Source: a virus
Direction: 5' to 3' (one strand)
IMG/VR virus record: IMGVR_UViG_3300000130_000012
Location: 1-25,306 of that record
Length of the DNA: 25,306 bases
A program made the translations under genes and the position numbers. Positions within the stretch are counted from its first letter, which is position 1. The number at the start of each line of letters is the position of its first letter. The notes under the pieces are model-generated. The model worked only from the letters and a program-made list of their open reading frames with translations. It did no database searches and was not told where the DNA came from. Positions 10,001-18,566 of this stretch are shown here, in pieces.

Positions 10001-12767
10001 CTTGTTGTATTGATCTATAAGGTGATAAAGTAGAACCAGAAGGTAATACTTCTTGAACTATTTTAATTTGATCGCTTATCCTATTTTTAATACCTCCTGG
10101 TACTTGATTTAAGAAAATACTTTCTCTATTTTGTATAAATGAACCTGTTACATAAAATTCACTATCTCCACTTGAAAAGGACTGTGTTGTTGCCCAAGAT
10201 CCTGTAACTTTAGGGTGGATTGAAGTTCTACTTGATGTTATTAATTGTGTACCTAAATCTGCTCTAAAGGCTAGATCTTGTGGTGTTGTATTAATTGTAT
10301 TACCTTGAGTTGAATAAGGGTTAACTACATAATCGTAAAATAAACTTTCACTTAATGCTGTATCCCAATATCTTATTTCTTGATATGCTCCAGAAAAAGG
10401 TGTAGCTAATACCCCATTTATAGATACACCATTTATATTTGGAAATCTTGAAGTTTGAACTAAATCCCAATATTGCCAGTTATGTAGTATGCTATCTGAG
10501 CCGGAGTGTCCTATTTTATCACCAATTCTATTAGCGGCATATATATAAGCTTTATCATTTCCTGAATAATCAACTGTAGCCATTACTGACCACCATCCTC
10601 CATCAAAGAAAGGTAAATCTATACTTGCTGTTTTGTCTAATCCATTACCCCCATCTGGGAAAAATGTTAAAGTACCATAGGCATTAGATTCAGAAGGGGA
10701 TGATCCACTATAACTTGAAGTAGTCATTCCTGATCCTGTATAATCTAAAGTAATAAAGGATGTACTATTATCTCCAACCCATAAATTTTGATGTATTGGT
10801 GTTGCTGTTTCAGGTACACCTGGTGTTTTAAATCTAAATTGTAAGGATTTTGGTCTTGTTTCTTGAACAGTATTAGCAAAATCATCACTTAATTGAAATG
10901 AGGAGGTAATTTGATTGTTTATACCATCAGAATGAAATGCGTAATTAAATACATCTTCACTATAATCCCAATCTTGAAAGTCGTTTCTATCTTTACCACC
11001 AAATTCGTTTATTCTTAAAATAGTACTTGGGATTCCATAAGCAGTAATTAATGCTCTTATACCAGCTATTGTACCTTTTTTCTTAAGTAATAAGGGTATG
11101 TTATGGTAAATTCGTTTATATAATTGCTTATTAACATCATCTAATGGGACTATATCGTTTGAGGCAGATATTTGAGTATCTACGTACTGAAACCCCGTAG
11201 GTGTGTTAACTAGAGTATCGATTGACCCCGTCATATCTGGGAAAGGGAATGTACTACCTGAGGGAGTTAATCCTAAAAAGGCAGTATATAAATCGTTAGA
11301 ATTAAAATTATTTGAATATAGTTTTACACCAAAATCTCTAATAGCATCCGCTACTAAATCCTTGGAAATACCATAATCTAAACGGTTATCCGCGTCAAAT
11401 CTAGTAGTTAAATTTTTAGTATATAACCATGTGTTATCATACTGTTGAGCCACCATATCAACGAATAATTCATATTTTTCATTTTCTGGGTCTTCTCTAA
11501 GATATTCAGGTATTGAATTATATAAATAATCTGGGTTTTCACTATCATAATTGGAAGCGGATAATGCTTGCCCTCCATAATATGGACTTTCTTCATCTGT
11601 GCTTCCTACCCAAGTTAATGCCTCATTACTTCCGGTTGGCATTAATATATAAGGAGGTATAGTAGTTGATTTAGGGTATGATTTACTTGAACCACTATTA
11701 AAATACATAAAATATTCCCAACCATCTAAGTTAGAAATTATTTTTTCAATACTATTACTAATTTCAGCTTTACTAGAACTGTAAGTACCACTATTTAAAA
11801 GTAAATTATCTATAGCATTACTTGAAGATTGGATTAATCCTACTTTATAATAAAAATTATCTAACCTAGTATAGGCGGATGAAAAGTGAACAAAATTACT
11901 ATATTCATTGTAATTAACACTTATGTTAATATCTTTTCTATTTAATAAATTTTTTACTTGGTTTTGAGAACTAGTTATATCTGTACCAATTAAGGTATCA
12001 TAACTAAATAATTGGCTTGATTCACCTGTTTCTTGTGTTACATTAATACTATAGTTTGGTCCTTTTATGAATTGGGTATCATTTGGTTCAAAAATAAAAG
12101 GTGGAAAAGTAACACTATATGCTTCAGGATATGAAATTTCTTCAACTACCCATAATGTTGATTTTAAATCAAATTGGGAAGGTAAAGGCTCATATAATTT
12201 AACTAATAATGAAGGTTCTACAGCAGTTGTTGTATCTAATCTTAAATTATTTGATATTACTTGTTGATCATTACCAAAATTAAGTAAGAAATCTACAAAA
12301 TAATCTTGAGTTTCACGAAACCCAATAAATGCTTCACTTGAACTAATAATTAATTCACTGGATATAGTATTACTATTTAACCTTAATTCAGTTCTGTCTG
12401 AACTAATTTCACTAATATAATAGTTATTTTCAATATCTGAAGCTATAAGCTTTCTATAGAAATTATAAGTAGCATAAAAAGTACCCTCATCATACCCTAG
12501 TTCTGAAAGATTTTCATCTGGGTATAATAAAGTATCTCCATTTATTACACTATAATTTGTTACGGGAACTGCTTTTACTGATCCAACTGTGGGAAAAATA
12601 AGATTTTTACTTTCATCATAAGCATAATACTCTATATAATCTGTGGATGAAGTAAAAGCAGTATCTAATCTTGAAGAAGATATTAAATTGCTATCTTTTT
12701 CACTATATTGTTGAAACTCAAATGTTGTTGGGTCAACCTGTACTATATTTATTTTATTTTCTTCCAT
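7080..12767 (-). CDS. Giant composite tail/baseplate protein with LamG-like and BACON-like regions (1895 aa)
   Basis: This is the largest gene in the window. Residues about 545-592 (KRIYHNIPLLLKKKGTIAGI, RALITAYGIPSTILRINEFGG) match the kind of conserved core seen in P2 gpI-like and related phage tail or baseplate proteins. Residues about 615-815 look like a LamG/ConA-type lectin fold, including the phrases DLPFFDGGWWSVMATVDYSG and YQEIRYWDTALSES. Residues about 955-1040 form a conserved block (YDVNDFIRLISFFDNSLFKM, then IEDFTPARTSLSSGV). Residues about 1415-1478 hold a module shared with the 1553-aa protein. The C-terminus (about 1777-1895) resembles a BACON/Ig-like domain (PSWLFIISPSP, GTGNATLTVRAQ, RQFRIVVQNY). 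It probably joins the baseplate to glycan-binding parts. It starts 27 nt after the 150-aa gene. Domain names are from reading only. Confidence 0.78.
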   Translation of the reverse strand: MEENKINIVQVDPTTFEFQQYSEKDSNLISSSRLDTAFTSSTDYIEYYAYDESKNLIFPTVGSVKAVPVTNYSVINGDTLLYPDENLSELGYDEGTFYATYNFYRKLIASDIENNYYISEISSDRTELRLNSNTISSELIISSSEAFIGFRETQDYFVDFLLNFGNDQQVISNNLRLDTTTAVEPSLLVKLYEPLPSQFDLKSTLWVVEEISYPEAYSVTFPPFIFEPNDTQFIKGPNYSINVTQETGESSQLFSYDTLIGTDITSSQNQVKNLLNRKDINISVNYNEYSNFVHFSSAYTRLDNFYYKVGLIQSSSNAIDNLLLNSGTYSSSKAEISNSIEKIISNLDGWEYFMYFNSGSSKSYPKSTTIPPYILMPTGSNEALTWVGSTDEESPYYGGQALSASNYDSENPDYLYNSIPEYLREDPENEKYELFVDMVAQQYDNTWLYTKNLTTRFDADNRLDYGISKDLVADAIRDFGVKLYSNNFNSNDLYTAFLGLTPSGSTFPFPDMTGSIDTLVNTPTGFQYVDTQISASNDIVPLDDVNKQLYKRIYHNIPLLLKKKGTIAGIRALITAYGIPSTILRINEFGGKDRNDFQDWDYSEDVFNYAFHSDGINNQITSSFQLSDDFANTVQETRPKSLQFRFKTPGVPETATPIHQNLWVGDNSTSFITLDYTGSGMTTSSYSGSSPSESNAYGTLTFFPDGGNGLDKTASIDLPFFDGGWWSVMATVDYSGNDKAYIYAANRIGDKIGHSGSDSILHNWQYWDLVQTSRFPNINGVSINGVLATPFSGAYQEIRYWDTALSESLFYDYVVNPYSTQGNTINTTPQDLAFRADLGTQLITSSRTSIHPKVTGSWATTQSFSSGDSEFYVTGSFIQNRESIFLNQVPGGIKNRISDQIKIVQEVLPSGSTLSPYRSIQQDVYPSGSNPSINYLEVAFSPTDQVNDDIIAQIGAFNLGDYIGDPRQISESGYSYPQLDALRDAYFTKYISSYDVNDFIRLISFFDNSLFKMIEDFTPARTSLSSGVVVKQNLLERNRQAPPSMSFTTPEYSGSVKSFPRDYQVPNSSSSFPAYGNVSGSAIYRFSGGTGGVFEAFNNNFAAPVSQSSQNTCLLGYFYSTSTDLIDVNDTHGESIFSTNINNNPTTMSLNLRGTSGINNFDFLQTLATSSLITDNFMYYSDLSGEDRMKYKIDEIQFGGGYGGFESDYGETIFGTNYSSSVFFKLQVLTDSGFVPVEDQEVEICFEINGEPYSGLTEAEVSASEFYAQYPGFVQQWSESIVPSLGITPPYHQEQTGSNQSPPVNYPRIDQREFYNGEFGNAIQVGANEICKTFFGHDAIIDYFFRIQWFNNISKNETDFLLPTFIPTAGNVWFWADTVNQNGTLTQNIPLNITQLFQVASFSSNTTVTTTNFTTDGNGGYAEFIINTFTDPLNPNYPLSVKSTNSINSGFAPGDTITISQAELVSLGYTSAIQDLIVTLLIQDVAYNVTNKVKYIKMSNVDVNGVKIQPYIIDSDYVIFNLTGASDYLNRLIEGYQSYFISNTSLQDDGVAGTEDATLLIIDQEPSSDAVNSFDDSFYNLTFSASGVFSYYATSSGEDPNVIPATGFTESLAQGYFPPIPTYPTESFFRGWDQANYFQTTEDGGLVRVSTGDGFNTDTFGNFNTGSTEFDGDNTNSPSEVPWFMDARNDTYHNLVDSPTIAGGQSNVTKLGRYDGDITASAVPIGPAFNLYSPPSPITITPNLTATEGTPGNLETACPNGLSNTIALNADTGERERSMTINVNGNPVTQWVWWIEYNDSGDWETGTPSWLFIISPSPAPNPNSNSNGGIGTGNATLTVRAQTPTAPIPVPPPPYASRQFRIVVQNYTENQSLYCGNYTQEIYAGGGGPSDPPQD

Positions 12768-12794
12768 ATTTAGAAAGTAGTGGTATTTGTAGTA

Positions 12795-13247
12795 TTATGG
12801 GTTTGTTGTTGTTGGGATTGAACTTATAATATCATTATATTCTTTATTCCCTGATAGATCCTCATCTTGTATATTATCAACATCTAAATTAATTTTTTCT
12901 CCTGAAAGTGCTTCGGCAGTTGCAATTTGTGCTTGTAATAAATCCCTTCTTAGTTGTGATATTTCCGCTCTCAATGCTACTATTATTTCATTATCTTGAT
13001 CAAAGTTTATATAGTCACCACTAGTTTTAACTAGATATTCATGTGAATTACTAGATCCATAAGAGGGGATATCGTAAAATAAATCATTGTAAGATTCAAA
13101 AAAATCATTTACTGTAACCGTTTCATCTATTTGTTGATTTACAGAAATGTTACCCAATTGTTGAAATCGAGTATCTATAATTTTAGTATAATCTGTTTTA
13201 GAATATACTTTTTTAATTAAATCTATTTTTTCTTTATTTCTATCCAT
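12795..13247 (-). CDS. Small virion-operon protein, unknown function (150 aa)
   Basis: This is a 150-residue acidic protein. It begins with a Lys-rich helix (MDRNKEKIDLIKKVYSKTDY). The middle is aromatic (FFESYNDLFYDIPSY), and a predicted coiled-coil helix follows at about residues 88-112 (IIVALRAEISQLRRDLLQAQ). The C-terminal tail is acidic and probably disordered. There is no signal peptide or membrane segment. It sits between the DNRLRE-like protein (7 nt gap) and the giant 1895-aa protein (27 nt gap), so it is probably a virion part, or a chaperone for the large neighbour. I do not recognise a family. Confidence 0.6.
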   Translation of the reverse strand: MDRNKEKIDLIKKVYSKTDYTKIIDTRFQQLGNISVNQQIDETVTVNDFFESYNDLFYDIPSYGSSNSHEYLVKTSGDYINFDQDNEIIVALRAEISQLRRDLLQAQIATAEALSGEKINLDVDNIQDEDLSGNKEYNDIISSIPTTTNP

Positions 13248-13254
13248 TCTATTT

Positions 13255-14424
13255 TTACCCGTTAACTACTTTAAAGTAATAATTTTCATCCATCACTATA
13301 GTTTGACCTGCTATCTCAGTTTGTATCAATATACAATAATATCTTTCAGGTTCCAAACCATTCATATAAACAGTAAAGAAACTTCCGGTTGAATCACAAC
13401 TAATATTTGTAAATTCTTTATCAAAATCAACAACAAATTCATTAGTATCTAAATCCTTAATTGCATATAAAGATTGTGACGGTAATGCATAGTTTGTTGT
13501 ATAAACAGAAGCTGTTTGAAAACTACGAATTGGAAATTCAGGACGTACACTTAATCTAAAATTATTTATACTTTCGCTATAAAATATACCTTGATTATTA
13601 TCTAATGCTACAAATAGATCTGGTGTATTTATAACATCCAATGAACCAGTATCATATACTGAGTCATCCCATTTTATTTCTAATTGAGGTGGGTATATAG
13701 TGTTTGTATCAACCGAATAATAACTTAATTGAGGAGTAATTGCACTTTCAGTTATAAATTCTTTATCCTTTTCCCATTTTACTATAAATCCTTCGTTTGC
13801 TATTTCTATTTTACCAGCATTTAAGCCATTAGATGATGAATACCATACTCTTAAGGCATCCGTTACATTAATATTTAAATCTTTGTCACTTCTTAAATTA
13901 AAGGATTGTGTAAACTCTAAAGGACCAATTCCTTCATAACCCCCAGATCCTGTATACCATACTCCACCTCCTGCGTTATTACTTCCAGAAAATGAGGCGG
14001 TAATAAGTGGATTCCAACCTCCAGTTGACCATTTATTTGAACCTGAATAGTCAGAATATACCCAACTTACACCAGTATGATTAACAGGTTTATCTAAATA
14101 TTGTCCTGATCCATTATTCCATGATCCGGATATAGGATAGACTTCTATATTTGATTTTAAAATAACATTTGTAGCTTTTGCTACATTTAATTTTAGGCTT
14201 CCTGAAAAGTTATCCCATGATCCTGTTACTTTTGCTATATTATCAATTACATCGTCTATTTGTGATTGATCGAATTTAATTAAAGATCTTGCTACTTGAG
14301 CTACAGGATTTACATCTGTTACTTTGTTATTTACATCTAATATAGCATCAAGTCCTGCATTCATTGCCGGGTAAGCACTATATATTGAAGCGTCTTGTGA
14401 GGGAAATAATTTATATACTGCCAT
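13255..14424 (-). CDS. DNRLRE-like beta structural protein, baseplate/tail (389 aa)
   Basis: The start, YKLFPSQDASIYSAYPAMNA with LDAILDV and VARSLIKFD after it, follows the pattern of DNRLRE-type domains (Asp followed by strands, then Asn-Gly and a 'LIKFD' strand), which are common in secreted and phage fibrous beta proteins. The middle (about 100-170) is rich in Trp, Gly and Ser (GSWNNGSGQYL, STGGWNPLITASF). The C-terminal 120 residues look like a separate beta-sandwich. It starts 2 nt after the gp6 stop, which suggests translational coupling with the baseplate wedge. It may fill the place of T4 gp7 or gp8 in the wedge, but this is inference from gene order. No lysozyme or peptidase motif is seen. 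Confidence 0.65.
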   Translation of the reverse strand: MAVYKLFPSQDASIYSAYPAMNAGLDAILDVNNKVTDVNPVAQVARSLIKFDQSQIDDVIDNIAKVTGSWDNFSGSLKLNVAKATNVILKSNIEVYPISGSWNNGSGQYLDKPVNHTGVSWVYSDYSGSNKWSTGGWNPLITASFSGSNNAGGGVWYTGSGGYEGIGPLEFTQSFNLRSDKDLNINVTDALRVWYSSSNGLNAGKIEIANEGFIVKWEKDKEFITESAITPQLSYYSVDTNTIYPPQLEIKWDDSVYDTGSLDVINTPDLFVALDNNQGIFYSESINNFRLSVRPEFPIRSFQTASVYTTNYALPSQSLYAIKDLDTNEFVVDFDKEFTNISCDSTGSFFTVYMNGLEPERYYCILIQTEIAGQTIVMDENYYFKVVNG

Positions 14425-14426
14425 AA

Positions 14427-16268
14427 TTATAAGTTTACTACTTTTCCTTTAATATCTGTGTTTGGGTACTTTAATTCAAAAATACTTGGGTCTAGTGAAG
14501 GAAATATTGTTCCATTTTGATTTGCGCCATCCATATCATAAGCCCATTCTGAGTATCCGCTATTTGTTCCTGCAATGTTATTTATTATTATAGATTTAAC
14601 AGTTTGTACTCCTTCTAATGCATCTAACATTACAAATAAATCAGGAATAATTATGGGTTGATTAATCTGCCATCTATCAGTATTAAAATATGTTTGAAGA
14701 GAGATTATACATCTTTCAAGTACCTCATTATTATTAAAATTAGGATAAGTTACAATTTGAAAAGTTACACCAAAATTAATAATAAAAGCATCTTTAATAC
14801 TAATAGTATCCCCAATCATTCTATATTCATTAAGATATGTTCTAACATTTTGTTTTAAAGTATTAGAAGCAGTATCTAGATGATTATTATTGTCTTGTGT
14901 CAATACATAAAGGTCTAATGTTGTATTAGCTTCATCGGCATTGGGTTTTTGTGTCCATGCTTTTGATATTCTACCATATTTAGAGGGCATACTTAAAGCC
15001 CTTACTAAATAGTCATTAGCCGTTACATTTCTTAATTGTGTTGAGAAATTAGATATACTATTTTGCCTTATTTCTTCTATTGTATCCCCATCTTGACCCC
15101 CGGAAGCTGCTGTAGGGTTATTGGTTGCTATTGAGCTAAATACATATTGTGATAAATTAGGGTCTAACCCACCTTTTATAAATTTTATATTTGAAGTATT
15201 AATCTTTGTAAGGGTATTAGATAATATATTTGATTGAACTCCACCTCCAGTATAAAACCTTACGGTTAATGTAGTATTTGAAGGAGAAATACCGTATGTA
15301 TTTGTAAATATAAAATTTGTAGGACTATAAGCCGTTGTTAATTTATCTTGTTCAAAAGGTAAACCTAAACCAACATTCATGGAATTTGGAATAATTTCTT
15401 CTGTTGTGCTATTTGGATTACCAACACCAAATTGAAGTTGGAGTTTTGTATTACTTAAAAACCGAGTTGCAAATCTAGTTTCTACTGATTTAGTTTGTAA
15501 TAAATAAGGTGTATCAGTATCTAAGTATGTATTTGGATCATTTATATTTGTGTTTCTAATCCCATCAAATACTAATTCTTGTCCTAAATAATCAACCTCA
15601 TACCATTTATTTCCATCAGTATCTATTATATCAACTATACCAGCTATATTAGGCTGGTTAATTTCTACTGTAAGGAAATCTTGTGGGGCTCCTACTGAAA
15701 ATGATGTTGTATTAATTTTACCTGAAAAGACATTTCTAGATTTTTTTAACAGGTAAAAGGAAGGATTACCTCCTGATAATTGAGCAACTGAAACATTAGT
15801 TGGATCTAGTGAATTAGATACTGTAAAATCTATAGGGTTATCCAATGTAAAAGTTACGGTTGTTGCTGATGTTGTTGTCATTGATGTATTAGCATCTACG
15901 TATAAAGCGTAATTATAGTCAGGAACATACTCATTGTTAACTAATTTAGCAGGAACTTGTTGGTATATATCTACAATAGTATTAGCTAAACCAGTAACCT
16001 TAGGTTTATAACCGTACATATAAGCCATATCAAATATATTGCTTTGTTGTCTAGAATATTGTAAAAAGTTTTCTTGTATTTGATTATCTAAATAGAAAGA
16101 TAATACATCCCCTACATATGCCGCCTGTTCTATAAACATCATCCCTGGAGATGTGTTTGAAAAATCTGTATAAGTGGTTGGGAAGTAAGTTTGTGAATAG
16201 TTAATTAGCTGATTCCTTAACTCTGTAAATTCTTTGTTTACGTATTTTATGTCTTTTCTTACAGCCAT
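14427..16268 (-). CDS. Baseplate wedge protein, T4 gp6-like (613 aa)
   Basis: The N-terminal part (about residues 40-95) has the typical wedge signature SPGMMFIEQAAYVGDVLSFY, then LDNQIQENF and YGYKPKV. Residues about 386-440 carry the baseplate-J/gp6 core, where EEIRQNSISNFSTQLRNVTA and NDYLVRAL are followed by GRISKAWTQ. In T4, gp6 forms the ring that links the baseplate wedges around the hub. The length of 613 residues is close to T4 gp6 (about 660). Its start overlaps the gp25 stop by one base (TAATG), and gp25 is also its neighbour in T4. The family assignment is firm; no odd truncation is visible. Confidence 0.88.
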   Translation of the reverse strand: MAVRKDIKYVNKEFTELRNQLINYSQTYFPTTYTDFSNTSPGMMFIEQAAYVGDVLSFYLDNQIQENFLQYSRQQSNIFDMAYMYGYKPKVTGLANTIVDIYQQVPAKLVNNEYVPDYNYALYVDANTSMTTTSATTVTFTLDNPIDFTVSNSLDPTNVSVAQLSGGNPSFYLLKKSRNVFSGKINTTSFSVGAPQDFLTVEINQPNIAGIVDIIDTDGNKWYEVDYLGQELVFDGIRNTNINDPNTYLDTDTPYLLQTKSVETRFATRFLSNTKLQLQFGVGNPNSTTEEIIPNSMNVGLGLPFEQDKLTTAYSPTNFIFTNTYGISPSNTTLTVRFYTGGGVQSNILSNTLTKINTSNIKFIKGGLDPNLSQYVFSSIATNNPTAASGGQDGDTIEEIRQNSISNFSTQLRNVTANDYLVRALSMPSKYGRISKAWTQKPNADEANTTLDLYVLTQDNNNHLDTASNTLKQNVRTYLNEYRMIGDTISIKDAFIINFGVTFQIVTYPNFNNNEVLERCIISLQTYFNTDRWQINQPIIIPDLFVMLDALEGVQTVKSIIINNIAGTNSGYSEWAYDMDGANQNGTIFPSLDPSIFELKYPNTDIKGKVVNL

Positions 16269-16675
16269 TAGTTAAAATTTAAATTTAAAGTATCTTCAAT
16301 AGCAGTATTTATAACATTATAATATATTTGTACTGTTACTTCGTTATTGTCTTGGTTAGTTAAAACATTTAATTCTTGAACATTTACTAAAGGGAATTCT
16401 CTTTTAACTTTAGTTTCTACATCTTCCCTTAAAAAATCTAAATTTCCTGAATCTATTTGAGTAAATATAAATCTTCTTAAACCACCACCAAATGTTGGGT
16501 TTCCAGGTCTTTCACCCGGGTTAGTTAAAAAGTAATTAATTAAATTATTTTTAATTGCTTCTGCTGTTTGATAATTAGGAGTGAACACACCACCTTCATT
16601 GAATGGGAGATTTACTCCAATACCAACTGAGGGTCTTAAATCGTTAACGAATTGATTGGGTGCTCTAAATGCCAT
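16268..16675 (-). CDS. Baseplate wedge protein, GPW/gp25 family (135 aa)
   Basis: This is a short protein of the usual length for gp25. Conserved family features are LPFNEGGVF at about residues 23-31, YQTAEAIKNNLINYFLTNPG at 35-54, and the diagnostic ERPGNPTFGGGLRRFIF at 55-71 (the 'RP..P.FG' motif). In T4, gp25 binds gp6 and gp53 at the tail-sheath/baseplate interface; the family is also shared with type VI secretion (TssE). It follows the 132-aa gene by 6 nt and overlaps gp6 by one base. The C-terminal beta hairpin (NEVTVQIYYNVI) is also typical. Together with gp6 it shows that the phage has a contractile tail. Confidence 0.93.
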   Translation of the reverse strand: MAFRAPNQFVNDLRPSVGIGVNLPFNEGGVFTPNYQTAEAIKNNLINYFLTNPGERPGNPTFGGGLRRFIFTQIDSGNLDFLREDVETKVKREFPLVNVQELNVLTNQDNNEVTVQIYYNVINTAIEDTLNLNFN

Positions 16676-16681
16676 ATTTTA

Positions 16682-17080
16682 TTATTTACTTTTCATTAAT
16701 CCCATTATTTGACTCATATCTACTTCACCTTGAGGTAATTGACCATTTGGGCTTGATGTATCTATATTACCTGTCATTTGTAATGGTTGAACGTTTGCTG
16801 TTGTAGCGTTTAATGTCCCATTTGCATTTGGTCTCATACCATCTAAAACACTCATCATGTTTTCTCTTAACTTTAACTTGTCCGTTTCAGGAAGTGAAGT
16901 TTGCATTACTGGATTCATTGGACTAGGTGTTCCTATATCCGTTGAAGGTGTTGCTGTAATTCTTTCGACAACTGTTTGTCTAGGGGAACGTACAGCTTCC
17001 ATAAGGATGTCTTTCATCTCCTCTTGTATAGCCTCTTTTACGGCTTCCTTTACGATTGTTTTTAATTGACTTAGTTTCAT
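16682..17080 (-). CDS. Small helical N-terminus / disordered protein in baseplate operon (132 aa)
   Basis: Residues 1-32 form a charged amphipathic helix (MKLSQLKTIVKEAVKEAIQE). The rest is Pro, Thr, Asn, Gln and Met rich and probably disordered, with a short helix at the C-terminus (VDMSQIMGLMKSK). Proteins of the 'KLSQLK..VKE' type are frequent beside phage structural genes, but I cannot assign a function. The sense-strand box ATATTTATAAC sits in the 18-nt gap before its start, only 4 nt from the ATG. It is followed by gp25 after 6 nt. It could be a minor virion part, an adaptor or an assembly factor. Confidence 0.55.
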   Translation of the reverse strand: MKLSQLKTIVKEAVKEAIQEEMKDILMEAVRSPRQTVVERITATPSTDIGTPSPMNPVMQTSLPETDKLKLRENMMSVLDGMRPNANGTLNATTANVQPLQMTGNIDTSSPNGQLPQGEVDMSQIMGLMKSK

Positions 17081-17083
17081 ATA

Positions 17084-17094
17084 GTTATAAATAT
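17084..17094 (-). promoter_or_regulatory. ATATTTATAAC box before the 132-aa gene
   Basis: The sense strand reads ATATTTATAAC between the stop of the 488-aa gene and the ATG at 17080. The core ends 4 nt before the start, so a promoter here would give a leaderless or near-leaderless mRNA. The short distance fits a translation leader or processing site equally well. Confidence 0.33.
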
Positions 17095-17098
17095 TAAA

Positions 17099-18565
17099 TT
17101 AATCTGCTTTTAAATTGTTTTGTATTATATAAAATGATAGTTCGTCTAATAGTATTTGGTCTTCGGCACTAAATGAAGGTTCTCCTTGTAATATTGTAAT
17201 TCCTCCTGAATTTTTAGCTATTGCTCTTCTTCTATATTGGTCACCTACCTTAAATTTATCTTCTTGTATTACAGATAATTCAAAACCATTTACATTAGTT
17301 AATACTGCATTACCTTGTTCTTGTGAGTTAGCTTGTATTGCTAAAAGCTCAGCATTTATTTGTTCCATAGGTATATCACCTCCACAATTTTCTATTAGTT
17401 CATCAACACGTTTTAAGTATCTTAATATTATTATTAAGGATATAACTAAAAATATAAGGGATATAAGTAATGCCTTTTTTAAATCTTCGGATATATCAAC
17501 TAAATCTTTAAGTAACTCTTTAACATCTTCTAATTTTGCTATTAAAGAATAAGGTACACCTACACCAGGAGGTGTGGCAACTGGGAAGCCTATTGCGGAA
17601 ATACTACTTTTTACACCCTTTAACTGGATTGATAAGTAAAGAAATAAAGCTGCTATTGCTGTGTTTGCTGCTATTACTATCCACATTTGGTTTATTTGTT
17701 TAACTATAGAATTTCTTCGTTTTATAAGTTCTCTTAAAAGCTCATTATTAGGGCATACCGCCGTTTCTTGTTCTTCTTTTTCTAATTTGGTAATACCAAA
17801 CACAACCATTAAAGATATAGCTAATGGAAATAATTTGTTTTGGGCTACCCCAGCAAATGCTAATATTTGAGCTTTTATGGTAATTATAGCTATTTGGACT
17901 GCTCCTAAGCCTATAAGGGCAGCAGTTTCAGCTAGCTTATTCATTTCATCTTTTACTTGATCTGCCCGCCTTTCAGCTTCTTTATCTATATCAATTAATT
18001 TTTTTATAGGTAGAATTTGTGGTACTTCTCCCTCAAGGGTTATTAAAGATTGTTTATCTGGAGCGTATTGGTCTTTTTTATAAAGAACTGTTGGTTCTAA
18101 TATAGATAATTCAGGTAAAGCTTCAATTGATACTGTTCCAAACCTAATCTCATATTCCCCATTTTCATCAGTTTTTATTTCTTTATCACCATTTTTATCA
18201 TATACATATTCTTTATATTCTTCCTCTTTTTTTATTTGTTTAGGTTTACCAGTTATTCTATTTATTTTACCACTGGGATCGTCAACTTTAATTTTTCTAG
18301 TTTTAGTTACTAATTTCATGGGAAATAAAACAAGTAAAGGTTTTACTTCAACTCCTTGAATAGGTTCACTTGTTTGTTCACTATATAATCTTCCTTTAGT
18401 AGAAAAAGTAGTAATAACCGGTTTGTATTTTTCAAGTTGTTCTTTAGTTGCTTTAAAATCATCAACATTGTCTTTTACACCTTCAGCTTTTGCTATTATT
18501 TCCTGACCTTTAGGGGTATTTAAAAATACTTTACCTAAATCTAATAATGTTTTTTCATCTATCAT
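17099..18565 (-). CDS. Baseplate-operon protein with peptidase-regulatory-like beta domain and three hydrophobic segments (488 aa)
   Basis: Residues 53-190 look like a carboxypeptidase-regulatory-like beta domain (GRLYSEQTSEPIQGVEV, then TDENGEYEIRFGT and YKKDQYAPDKQSLITLEGEV). A charged helix (190-212) follows. Hydrophobic segments run at about 214-258 (one or two passes), 294-314 (WIVIAANTAIAALFLYLSIQ) and 365-383 (ALLISLIFLVISLIIILRYL), with coiled or charged helices between them. The C-terminal 65 residues form a small mixed domain (NGFELSVIQEDKFKVGDQYR). Such membrane segments are unusual in the middle of a baseplate operon. It starts 1 nt after the hub gene. It may be carried in the virion and enter the host envelope during DNA delivery; this is inference. 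I do not know a named homologue. Confidence 0.65.
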   Translation of the reverse strand: MIDEKTLLDLGKVFLNTPKGQEIIAKAEGVKDNVDDFKATKEQLEKYKPVITTFSTKGRLYSEQTSEPIQGVEVKPLLVLFPMKLVTKTRKIKVDDPSGKINRITGKPKQIKKEEEYKEYVYDKNGDKEIKTDENGEYEIRFGTVSIEALPELSILEPTVLYKKDQYAPDKQSLITLEGEVPQILPIKKLIDIDKEAERRADQVKDEMNKLAETAALIGLGAVQIAIITIKAQILAFAGVAQNKLFPLAISLMVVFGITKLEKEEQETAVCPNNELLRELIKRRNSIVKQINQMWIVIAANTAIAALFLYLSIQLKGVKSSISAIGFPVATPPGVGVPYSLIAKLEDVKELLKDLVDISEDLKKALLISLIFLVISLIIILRYLKRVDELIENCGGDIPMEQINAELLAIQANSQEQGNAVLTNVNGFELSVIQEDKFKVGDQYRRRAIAKNSGGITILQGEPSFSAEDQILLDELSFYIIQNNLKAD

Positions 18566-18566
18566 A

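Noticed and set aside
11521-11528. TATAAATA inside the 1895-aa gene as a plus-strand late promoter
   Set aside because: It lies in coding sequence, no plus-strand gene follows, and such octamers are expected by chance in this base composition.
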